From Candidatus Subteraquimicrobium carltonvillense (GTDB lineage: Bacteria; Actinomycetota; Aquicultoria; Subteraquimicrobiales; Subteraquimicrobiaceae), in assembly GCA_002339355.1 (NCBI GenBank), contig DDKQ01000103.1, positions 1 through 6,661 of the forward strand: a stretch of DNA of 6,661 bases, in the 5' to 3' direction. Position numbers and translations under genes: made by a program. Of the stretch, positions 1 through 5,918 are shown in pieces (the stretch's first letter is position 1; each line of letters starts with the position of its first letter). The notes below the pieces were generated by a model. That model did no database searches, was not told where the DNA came from, and saw only the letters and a program-made list of their open reading frames with translations.

Positions 1-2057
1 CCGGGACCAAATCTCCCGTTGGGGGGGGGCGTGTACCCCCTGCCGATGCCCGTCTCGTAGGCCGTCTCTGCATAGTGCCAACGCCAGTCGCCGGGTGGGA
101 CATCGGTGAAATATCCCCTGTACTGGGTGTTTAGGGGGAGTCCCAGGGAGTTCACGAGCATCTTGGTGAACTGGGACCTGGTGACGGGATTCGCCGGGCG
201 GAAGAGCCCGTCGGCGTAACCTGAGATTATCCCCTGGCTGGCCATGAACATGATTTCATTGAATGCCCAGAAGCCTGGAGGAACGTCGGGAAATATTATC
301 ATGATTCCATTGCTTACTCCAGGTGTACTCCAGAGTCCAACTCCATTCTTTGCTTTGACCGTGAAGTAATAAGTCTTACCCCTCTCCAGGTTGAGACCAG
401 TCCTGGTAACGCTGGTCGAAGAACCTACGGAGGTCCAAGGGACAACATCAGTAGCCCCAGGTGATGTGCCTATTGCATACTGGTATTCCACTACGCCACT
501 TTGTGGATCGGAGGATACCCAACTGGCGTGAAGTCGATCAGCAGAGCTTGTATAATCACCATCATCAGTTACAACTGGGGTACTTGGTGGCGTGGAATCT
601 ATTATGAAGTTGGCATCGCTCGTATCGAACCAGAAATCACCATCCGCATCAGTGACCTTGATTTTTACACGGACCGTAGAGGAATTGATCGAAGGCAAGA
701 TCCAACTGAAACTGCCTCCACCCATGCTTGATTGTGTTATGCCCGTGGCAATGGTATTTGGATAGGTTAAGCCTCCATTGGTGGAGTAATATAAATCAAT
801 GGTATATGGTGCCGTTCCCCCGGATATGGTCCAGGTAACGGCGTGGGTGCTTCCACCAATCCATTTCTCACCGCCGTTGGGGGAATCAAGGACATTTAAC
901 CTGGTATAGTAAATATCCCAGTTTCCAAGGGTGCTATCCTGCCATGCTATATGAGGATTGGCACCCGCATCCGCTACTATTGAGGGATTTTCAGATCTCC
1001 CAGAATTATTCGATAAGTTTACAACGGTGCTCCAGGAGGTGCCGTTGAATTTCTTGTAGTATATCTCTCGATTGGTGAGTGCGGTTGCTTCATGCCAGAC
1101 GACGTGGATGTTGCCATTTTTATCGGTGCTTATCGAAGGAGAGCAGGAAAAATTTAAAGTATTGGATAGGTTAGTCGATTGATCGTCCCATGAAGTTCCA
1201 TTAAATTTTTTATAATATATCTCATGGTTCGTCGCGGATACTGCCTCTTCCCAAATCAGATAAATATTCGTTCCAAAGGTTGTAATGGCAGGTTTATTAG
1301 AATTGAAAGAGGTAGTTTTTGAGATATTCTCTGGATTGCTCCAAGAGGTGCCATTAAATTTCCGGTAATATATCTCCGTCCTCCAAATTGGTTGATACGG
1401 TATATCAATTTTTAAATCATACTCCCAAACTACATGAATTTCCCCATTTGAAGAAGCAACTACAAATGGGCTATAGGAGCAACCCACAGACAAAGTATCC
1501 TCCGATAACTTCTGAGGAAAGCTCCAGGTGGTGCCGTCGAATCTGGTGTAGTAAACATCGTTACTTTCGTCCCAAACCACGTGGATGTTTCCAGCAGTAT
1601 CGATGGCTATTGATGGAGAGCAAGAAATTGCGGAAGTATTTGATATATTCCGAGGAGAGTTCCAGGAGGTGCCGTTGGATTTCGCATAACAGATTTCGTA
1701 GTTATCCACCAAATAATCCATCCAGACTGCATGTACGTTTCCCGATGAATCGATGGCAATTGAGGGTTCATCCGATGAGCCTGATGTATTGGAGATATTT
1801 ACAGCTAAGCTCCAGGAGGTGCCGTCGAATTTTCGATGATAGATTTCATCATTGCCGGAGATATTGTCCGTCCAGACCATGTGAATGAAACCATTGGAGG
1901 AATCCATGGCGAGACTGGGATTGCGAGACCGACTTGAATTCTGAGAGATATTGATGGATGCACTCCAGCTTTGGGCATAAGAGGAAATCGCTGAGGTGAT
2001 GCAGAGAAGACAAGCTACAAGAATACATAACGCCATCTTGATTTTTCTCTTATGCAT
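1..2057 (-). CDS. Secreted SLH-domain surface protein with seven propeller-like repeats (3' end beyond window)
   Basis: Seen: one open frame of 685 codons plus two bases, running off the window without a stop. ATG at 2057 follows the ribosome site AAGGGGTG (2063-2070) by 5 bases. Residues 1-29 are a signal peptide (KRKIK, a hydrophobic core, likely cleavage after SYA-Q). Residues 36-390 hold seven repeats of about 50 residues. Residues 391-487 resemble an Ig-like domain (begins DSPNGGEKW) and 488-588 an FN3-like domain. SLH domain one spans about 589-640 (FPDVPPGFWAFNEI, then GYADGLFRP and TRSQF); SLH domain two starts at 649 (YFTDVPPGDW) and is cut. Known: SLH domains anchor proteins to secondary wall polysaccharides, usually as a set of three. 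Inferred: an exported wall-attached protein with a seven-bladed beta-propeller; the ligand or activity is unknown. The propeller repeats resemble BNR/sialidase-like annotations, but I see no catalytic signature. It is preceded by its own leader, so it is probably transcribed separately from the cluster upstream. Confidence 0.9.
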   Translation of the reverse strand, partial: MHKRKIKMALCILVACLLCITSAISSYAQSWSASINISQNSSRSRNPSLAMDSSNGFIHMVWTDNISGNDEIYHRKFDGTSWSLAVNISNTSGSSDEPSIAIDSSGNVHAVWMDYLVDNYEICYAKSNGTSWNSPRNISNTSAISCSPSIAIDTAGNIHVVWDESNDVYYTRFDGTTWSFPQKLSEDTLSVGCSYSPFVVASSNGEIHVVWEYDLKIDIPYQPIWRTEIYYRKFNGTSWSNPENISKTTSFNSNKPAITTFGTNIYLIWEEAVSATNHEIYYKKFNGTSWDDQSTNLSNTLNFSCSPSISTDKNGNIHVVWHEATALTNREIYYKKFNGTSWSTVVNLSNNSGRSENPSIVADAGANPHIAWQDSTLGNWDIYYTRLNVLDSPNGGEKWIGGSTHAVTWTISGGTAPYTIDLYYSTNGGLTYPNTIATGITQSSMGGGSFSWILPSINSSTVRVKIKVTDADGDFWFDTSDANFIIDSTPPSTPVVTDDGDYTSSADRLHASWVSSDPQSGVVEYQYAIGTSPGATDVVPWTSVGSSTSVTRTGLNLERGKTYYFTVKAKNGVGLWSTPGVSNGIMIIFPDVPPGFWAFNEIMFMASQGIISGYADGLFRPANPVTRSQFTKMLVNSLGLPLNTQYRGYFTDVPPGDWRWHYAETAYETGIGRGYTPPPNGRFGP
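21..29. repeat. Nine-G homopolymer inside the SLH coding region
   Basis: Nine consecutive G on the plus strand (C on the coding strand) encode the prolines at 677-679 in the second SLH domain. The frame is intact after it, because the SLH-like GRFGP follows. A tract of this length is prone to slippage in replication and to sequencing error. Confidence 0.7.
888..1952 (-). repeat. Seven tandem coding repeats (about 50 residues each) forming a probable beta-propeller
   Basis: Units start at residues 36, 87, 137, 183, 244, 296 and 347 of the surface protein. Each runs: N-I/L-S (KLS in unit 4), then usually a PSIA-type strand, a (N)GxIHxVW strand with Trp at 62, 112, 162, 211, 269, 321 and 372, a EIYY.K/R strand, and FNGTSW. 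The last unit lacks the closing GTSW. Unit 3 is short (46 residues) and unit 4 carries an insertion after VWEYD (61 residues). Related DNA is visible, such as GGTGCCGT followed by an AT-rich stretch in several units. A count of seven is a common closed beta-propeller number; the fold itself is inferred. Confidence 0.8.
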
Positions 2058-2103
2058 ATGAGCACCCCTTTTGAACCTAAAAATTTACTATCAAGAATAA
2101 AAA

Positions 2104-2141
2104 CTGACCTATCGATAAAGATCAGCTATGCCTATCGCATA
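2104..2141 (-). promoter_or_regulatory. Two adjacent hairpins in the leader of the SLH gene, the second followed by a T-run
   Basis: Read on the minus strand, the first hairpin has arms TATGC/GCATA around the 5-base loop GATAG (2141-2127). The second has arms CTGATC/GGTCAG, 6 pairs including one G-T, around a 10-base loop (2125-2104), and is followed at once by five T and then ATT. Both share the heptamer CGATAGG, spaced 23 bases apart, and the second loop contains the palindrome TATCGATA. Possible roles are a leader attenuator, a weak terminator of transcription arriving from upstream, or a paired protein-binding site. I do not recognise a named riboswitch. Confidence 0.4.
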
Positions 2142-2162
2142 TATGATTTTACCCTTTTGTTT

Positions 2163-2168
2163 ATTATA
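2163..2168 (-). promoter_or_regulatory. Candidate -10 box (TATAAT) for the SLH gene
   Basis: A perfect TATAAT on the minus strand lies 105 bases before the ATG at 2057, in an AT-rich gap. No good -35 box is found at 16-18 bases, so it would depend on another element or may not be a promoter. If used, transcription would start near 2156 and the roughly 100-base leader would contain both hairpins. Confidence 0.35.
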
Positions 2169-2297
2169 CCCAGTTCTCCAAAATCCTCTTTAATCCCTGC
2201 TAGATATCGTTAATTGTTTATTAAGATTTCATTAAAATTTAATCTTCGTGGACGTTCAGGGTAATGAACCTCACAATTTTCGAGCTCAAAGAAGGGG

Positions 2298-2894
2298 TTA
2301 ACGGCGGATTAAATCTGGGTCGGGGGCGATGGGTTCCGTGAGGTCCATATGACCCGCGAGAGTTTCTATCTCCTTTCCCTCTACGAGAAATTTAACCCTT
2401 TGAATGCTTGGGAACTCTGCAAGGGTACTCACTATGGAATAAATGGTCATGGTTTCACCGGCGCTACCACCGGGGTGTCTCTCCACAAGCTCCTCGGAGA
2501 AATCGACATGGGCAATTCCATCCTCGATTCTGATGCCCAAAAGTCTCGTTCCCTCCGGAATCGTTGGGAAATGTCCACTTTCCTTCGGTCCTTTTATCAA
2601 CTCTTCGATGGCGGCTCGGGCAATGGCTTCGGTCTTGGGTATTTCTCTTTTCTCAGGCAAAAGGTACTCTGCCTGTTCATCTCCAAAATAAAGCGTGATC
2701 ATCATTGTCTTAGGTTTTTCTTCTTCTCTTTCCTTCTCTTCCTCTTCGGTGACCTTTACTTCCTTCTTTTTCTCCTCCACTTCCTTTTTCTCCTTGCGGG
2801 GTAGACATCCCGTCAGAGCCATCCAAAAAAGCGCGATGAATAAAAGTACTATCAAGCATCTTGTGATTGAGGTTTTAAAGATTTTTTTCCCCAT
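2298..2894 (-). CDS. GerMN-domain lipoprotein
   Basis: 198 residues; ATG follows GGAAGGAG (2901-2908) by 6 bases. Residues 1-30 form a lipoprotein signal peptide: basic start MGKK, hydrophobic stretch 13-27, lipobox L-T-G-C with Cys30 as the lipidated residue. Residues 33-62 are a very Lys/Glu-rich linker, probably helical or disordered. From about 64 to 185 there is a GerMN (sporulation/germination) domain, seen in MITLYFGD, AIEELIKGP, a PEGTRLLGIRIEDGIAHVDFS-like core strand, and IQRVKFLVEGKE. Known: GerMN occurs in the spore germination protein GerM and in lipoproteins of non-sporulating bacteria such as LpqB, usually at the membrane/wall interface. Inferred: an extracytoplasmic envelope protein; sporulation cannot be concluded. 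It lies 38 bases after fabZ and is probably the last gene of the cluster. The domain call is by pattern, not by search. Confidence 0.85.
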   Translation of the reverse strand: MGKKIFKTSITRCLIVLLFIALFWMALTGCLPRKEKKEVEEKKKEVKVTEEEEKEREEEKPKTMMITLYFGDEQAEYLLPEKREIPKTEAIARAAIEELIKGPKESGHFPTIPEGTRLLGIRIEDGIAHVDFSEELVERHPGGSAGETMTIYSIVSTLAEFPSIQRVKFLVEGKEIETLAGHMDLTEPIAPDPDLIRR

Positions 2895-2932
2895 CTTTAT
2901 CTCCTTCCATAGAAAAAGTGTGAATGTATAAT

Positions 2933-3355
2933 TTATTTAATGGCGAAAAGGAGCTCGCCTTGAGCAACAACTTCGGCATCTACATAAGCTGTCGCTTGCC
3001 CCTTACCGATGGCACCCCTGGCCTTTACGATCTGTACCTCCAATCGGAGTTGATCGCCTGGACGTACCTGCCTTTTGAATCTAAAATTATCTATTCCGGC
3101 AAAGAGCGCCAATTTCCCCTTGTTCTCTTCCAAACTCAAGAGAGCCACCGCCCCCACTTGAGCCAATGCTTCCACGATGAGCACACCGGGCATCACCGGA
3201 TACTCCGGGAAATGTCCCATGAAAAAGGGTTCATCGGCGGAAACACTCTTTATTCCCACGGCTCGTTTACCCTGCTCAAGCTGGAGAATCCTGTCCACAA
3301 AAAGGAAAGGATACCGATGGGGAATGATGCTCTTGATAGCTTCTATATCCAACAT
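2933..3355 (-). CDS. fabZ: (3R)-hydroxyacyl-ACP dehydratase FabZ
   Basis: Dehydrates beta-hydroxyacyl-ACP to trans-2-enoyl-ACP in type II fatty-acid elongation, in the cytoplasm. At 140 residues it has the normal length for FabZ. Visible hallmarks are the start MLDIEAIKSIIPHRYPFLFVDRI-type region (residues 1-23), the catalytic segment MGHFPEYPVMPGVL with His48, and VEALAQ with the catalytic Glu62. The later FAGIDNFRFKRQVRPGD segment (about 85-101) is also typical of the hot-dog fold. The ATG at 3355 is preceded by AAGGAGGT (3359-3366), a full match to the anti-Shine-Dalgarno sequence, only 3 bases from the start, which is rather close. It lies 65 bases downstream of murA, with a heptamer repeat tract filling part of the gap, and 38 bases upstream of the lipoprotein gene. 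Nothing appears missing or truncated. Confidence 0.96.
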   Translation of the reverse strand: MLDIEAIKSIIPHRYPFLFVDRILQLEQGKRAVGIKSVSADEPFFMGHFPEYPVMPGVLIVEALAQVGAVALLSLEENKGKLALFAGIDNFRFKRQVRPGDQLRLEVQIVKARGAIGKGQATAYVDAEVVAQGELLFAIK

Positions 3356-3372
3356 AATACCTCCTTCATTTC

Positions 3373-3456
3373 AAGCTGTAAGCTGTAAGGATTAAGCTCC
3401 TAACATTCCTGAATCCTGAATCATGTATCCTGAATCATGTATCCTGAATCCTGAGT
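3373..3456. repeat. Heptanucleotide repeat tract A across the murA/fabZ junction
   Basis: Twelve 7-base units in unbroken phase (84 bases). On the plus strand: two AAGCTGT at 3373-3386, three degenerate units (3387-3407), then a block built from CCTGAAT (3408, 3415, 3429, 3443), CATGTAT (3422, 3436) and CCTGAGT (3450). CCTGAAT and CATGTAT differ at two positions and alternate. The tract starts 17 bases before the fabZ start codon and extends 36 bases into murA, containing its stop codon. The two unit families are unrelated in sequence but share one 7-base register. Confidence 0.85.
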
Positions 3457-4743
3457 CTCCGACCTTATGTATCCATCGTACATAGCATATTTGGTCACCC
3501 GATTGATATCCGCTCCCAAAGCTCTCAACTTATGCTCGAAGTTTTCATATCCCCTATCTATATGGTGAACATCTCTGACCTCAGTTACCCCTTCGGCGGC
3601 GAGTCCCGCAAGAACTAAAGCGGCTCCCCCCCTCAAGTCAGGAATCTTGACCGGTGCCCCGGTTAGCCTTTGCACACCTCGGATGATCACATGGTGATCC
3701 CGTATGCGAATGTTGCTACCCATCCGGTTTAACTCATCCACGATGGTGAACCTGCTTTCAAAGACGTTCTCGGTGATGATGCTCGTACCCTGAGCCAGGG
3801 ATAGGAGAGCCATCATTTGGGGCTGCATATCAGTGGGAAAGCCGGGATATGGGAGGGTGGCTATATCCACGGGTTGGGGTCTATCCTGGGAGGAGACTCT
3901 AATCCCTTGAGGAAGCTCTTCCACCTGAACTCCCAATTCCTTAAGTTTGCTTATAACGAGATTTAAATGTTCCACTCGTGCATTTCTGACCAGAAGATTT
4001 CCCTGGGTTATCGCCGCGGCAACAAGAAATGTCCCCGCCTCTATTCTATCCGGGATAACCGTGTAATCAACCCCGTGAAGCTCCTTCACTCCCTCCACCT
4101 CGATAGTCGAAGTTCCAGCTCCTCTAATCCTTGCCCCCATCTGATTTAGAAAATTGGCCAGATCCACTATCTCAGGCTCCCGAGCCGCATTTTCAATTAT
4201 GGTTACTCCCCTAGCCAGGGTAGCAGCCATGAGCAGATTTTCAGTCGCACCCACGCTTGGAAAATCGAGTGGAATTAGCCCTCCTCTGAGCTCGCTGGAC
4301 CGTGCTTCTAAATAGCCGTGCCCCATCTCTATCTGGGCACCCAGGGTTTCCAATCCCCTAATGTGAAGATCGATCTTTCTGGAACCGATGTTGCAACCCC
4401 CAGGCATAGCTACCCTAGCTCTACCAAGTCGAGCAAGGAGGGGTCCTAAAACAATGATCGAAGCTCGCATCTGACTCACTAGTTCATATGGAGCTTCACA
4501 CTCAAGGTGCGAACCCGGTCTGATGATAACCTGATCCCCCTGGCTTAAATCCACTCCAACTCCTAATACCTCAAGAACTTGGGCCATGGTATAAACATCC
4601 TTTATCTTGGGGACATTCCGAAGTACGCTCACATCCTCACTCAGTAGAGAGGCGGCCATGAGTTTGAGGGCAGAATTTTTAGCCCCACTTACGGTTACGT
4701 TACCAACAAGTCTATTGCTACCTCTGATGATGAAGCTTTCCAT
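3421..4743 (-). CDS. murA: UDP-N-acetylglucosamine 1-carboxyvinyltransferase MurA
   Basis: Transfers enolpyruvate from PEP to UDP-GlcNAc, the first committed step of peptidoglycan synthesis, in the cytoplasm. Hallmarks: GAKNSALK near the N-terminus (Lys22, Asn23), MRASIIVLGPLLAR (92-105), the catalytic loop MPGGCNIGSR with Cys117 (the residue that fosfomycin alkylates in sensitive enzymes), FPTDMQPQ with Asp305, and RGGAALVLAGLAAEG (371-385). ATG at 4743 follows AAGGAGGAGG (4751-4760) by 7 bases. At 440 residues it is about 20 longer than usual. The family-like part ends near residue 416 (KLRALGADINRV), and the last 11 residues (TQDSGYMIQDT) and the stop codon are encoded by heptamer repeats. 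It is 67 bases after wecA, with a candidate promoter in the gap. Many Gram-positives carry two MurA paralogues; which one this is cannot be told here. Confidence 0.97.
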   Translation of the reverse strand: MESFIIRGSNRLVGNVTVSGAKNSALKLMAASLLSEDVSVLRNVPKIKDVYTMAQVLEVLGVGVDLSQGDQVIIRPGSHLECEAPYELVSQMRASIIVLGPLLARLGRARVAMPGGCNIGSRKIDLHIRGLETLGAQIEMGHGYLEARSSELRGGLIPLDFPSVGATENLLMAATLARGVTIIENAAREPEIVDLANFLNQMGARIRGAGTSTIEVEGVKELHGVDYTVIPDRIEAGTFLVAAAITQGNLLVRNARVEHLNLVISKLKELGVQVEELPQGIRVSSQDRPQPVDIATLPYPGFPTDMQPQMMALLSLAQGTSIITENVFESRFTIVDELNRMGSNIRIRDHHVIIRGVQRLTGAPVKIPDLRGGAALVLAGLAAEGVTEVRDVHHIDRGYENFEHKLRALGADINRVTKYAMYDGYIRSETQDSGYMIQDT

Positions 4744-4770
4744 TACTTTGCCTCCTCCTTGAGTTCAACG

Positions 4771-4814
4771 ATTTACCTTGTAAATTACTATATACATTTC
4801 TACGTCGGTGTCAT
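4771..4814 (-). promoter_or_regulatory. Candidate promoter with a palindrome at the start site, upstream of murA
   Basis: On the minus strand, ATGACA (4814-4809; 5 of 6 match to TTGACA) and TATAGT (4792-4787; 5 of 6 match to TATAAT) are 16 bases apart. The -35 overlaps the wecA stop codon. Just downstream, ATTTAC-CTT-GTAAAT (4785-4771) is an inverted repeat with 6-base arms, placed about where transcription would start and 10 bases before the murA ribosome site. This may give murA-fabZ-lipoprotein their own regulated promoter. Pattern-based only. Confidence 0.4.
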
Positions 4815-5857
4815 TTCCTCCCTATTTTTCCTCTAAATTCATCAAATATGCCTATGTAGCGCTCAAAAAAGAAGCTTAAGATAGCCAAACACACAAAGAC
4901 AACTATCTTGACTTGGGAAGAAGCAAACCTCAGAGCAAGAGCCGCGGCACTGAGCATAAAACACCAGAGGTAAAGGATGACTACGGTTTGTCTGTGGCTA
5001 AATCCCCGGCGGAGTAATCGATGGTGGATATGACCATCATCCGCCCGCGTTACCGGTTGCTTATTTTTATACCTCCTGAAGATGGCAAAGGCAGCGTCAA
5101 AAATTGGGACACCCATAACCACAAGGGGGACCAAAAGAGCTATGGCTACGATGCTTTTCATCACACCCTGCACGGTGATGGCCCCAAGCATGAATCCCAA
5201 AAACATGCTTCCCGAGTCCCCCATGAAGATTCTGGCTGGATTGAAATTGTGCTTCAAAAAACCAAGGGCGCTTCCAGCCAAAATGAGGCAGATAAATGCT
5301 ATATCTATATGACCAGTTTGATGAGCGGAGAAAGAGAGGGTAAGTAAAGCTATTCCGCATACACCAGCGGCTAAACCATCCAGGCCATCGATGAAATTCA
5401 CGGTATTCGTGAGACCTACAACCCAGAACAGAGTGAGAGGTATGGACCATCCTCCCAGATAGATCAATCCTCCAAGGGGATTACCCACGAATTCAATTTG
5501 TATTCCGTAGAAAAGAAGGATTGAGGCTGCAAGGAGCTGGCCTAAGAATTTTACCTTAGGAGATAGATCCCAGATATCGTCGATTATTCCCAGGATCAAC
5601 ATCAAAGTGCCACCCAAAAGGATTCCCGCCAGCTCTCGTCCGATGACCACAAACCAGATGAGTGTGAGCAGAAAAGCGAGATAGATGGCGATACCGCCGA
5701 GCATAGGGGTTGGTTCGGGATGTACCTTTCTTTCAGACGGTACATCAACAACCCCCACTTTGAGGGCAAAGAGCTCGACGAGAGGAGTTATGAAATAAGC
5801 CATTACCATAGCCGCCGCAAAGGCGAGTAGGTAATCCCGCACAGGCAGCACTTCCAA
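4811..5857 (-). CDS. wecA: WecA/TagO-family undecaprenyl-phosphate GlcNAc-1-phosphate transferase
   Basis: Membrane enzyme that moves a sugar-1-phosphate (typically GlcNAc-1-P) from UDP-sugar to undecaprenyl phosphate, starting a wall polysaccharide such as teichoic acid or secondary wall polymer. At 348 residues it has family-normal length, with around ten hydrophobic segments. Motifs in order: PSERKVHPEPTPMLGG (40-55), GIIDDIWDLSPK with Asp93/Asp94 (90-101), NFIDGLDGLAAG with Asp157 and Asp160 (154-165), FMGDSGSMFLG with Asp214 (211-221), and DDGHIHHRLLRRG (273-285). The HIHH motif separates WecA/TagO from MraY. Start: the open frame given begins at TTG (5857) with no clear ribosome site; GTG at 5842 (residue 6) lies 8 bases after GGAAG and is a good alternative. 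It is 61 bases after comEB, with heptamer tract B in the gap. The exact sugar and polymer are not shown by sequence. Confidence 0.94.
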   Translation of the reverse strand: MEVLPVRDYLLAFAAAMVMAYFITPLVELFALKVGVVDVPSERKVHPEPTPMLGGIAIYLAFLLTLIWFVVIGRELAGILLGGTLMLILGIIDDIWDLSPKVKFLGQLLAASILLFYGIQIEFVGNPLGGLIYLGGWSIPLTLFWVVGLTNTVNFIDGLDGLAAGVCGIALLTLSFSAHQTGHIDIAFICLILAGSALGFLKHNFNPARIFMGDSGSMFLGFMLGAITVQGVMKSIVAIALLVPLVVMGVPIFDAAFAIFRRYKNKQPVTRADDGHIHHRLLRRGFSHRQTVVILYLWCFMLSAAALALRFASSQVKIVVFVCLAILSFFFERYIGIFDEFRGKIGRK

Positions 5858-5878
5858 ATGTAGTCGATAGTTTATAAG

Positions 5879-5906
5879 TCGGTCATGGTTTACCGTTCAC
5901 CGTTCA
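5879..5906. repeat. Short heptanucleotide repeat tract B between comEB and wecA
   Basis: Four units in 7-base phase: TCGGTCA (5879), TGGTTTA (5886), CCGTTCA (5893) and CCGTTCA (5900). Only the last two are identical; the first two look like diverged copies. The tract lies wholly in the 61-base gap and leaves wecA without an obvious ribosome site at its TTG. Confidence 0.6.
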
Positions 5907-5918
5907 CAGTAAGAACAT

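Larger units (their letters stand above)
2058..2297. other. AT-rich non-coding gap between the lipoprotein and SLH genes
   Basis: 240 bases with no supported gene on either strand. From the lipoprotein end it holds an imperfect AT inverted repeat (AAGATT at 2223-2228 with AATCTT at 2241-2246), the TATAAT at 2163-2168, the double hairpin at 2104-2141 and the SLH ribosome site at 2063-2070. It is the only long gap in the window and probably separates two transcription units. Confidence 0.6.

Noticed and set aside
501..731. 76-residue plus-strand open frame
   Set aside because: Antisense to the Ig-like/FN3-like part of the surface protein, with no ribosome site or recognisable domain.
1388..1888. 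166-residue plus-strand open frame rich in Arg, Ser and Cys
   Set aside because: It lies antisense to the SLH protein repeats; its repeated SSRRCRRI-like motif is just the reverse reading of the propeller repeats. No ribosome site or family resemblance.
2104..2168. Cyclic-di-GMP or other known riboswitch, or a sigma-28 promoter
   Set aside because: The GATAG loops and CGATA recall a sigma-28 -10 element, but TAAA is not at the right distance, and no conserved riboswitch core is present.
2223..2246. Rho-independent terminator after the lipoprotein gene
   Set aside because: AAGATT/AATCTT is AT-rich with a 12-base loop and is not followed by a T-run on the minus strand; too weak to call.
2349..2931. 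Plus-strand open frames opposite the lipoprotein gene
   Set aside because: Their Phe/Ser/Leu-rich runs are the complement of the Lys/Glu linker of the lipoprotein; the minus-strand gene has a lipobox, domain and ribosome site.
3373..3456. CRISPR-like array
   Set aside because: Units are 7 bases with no spacers; this is a microsatellite-like tandem repeat.
5097..5450. 117-residue minus-strand frame inside wecA
   Set aside because: Out of frame with the strongly motif-supported WecA reading; aromatic and Arg/Ser-rich shadow product.
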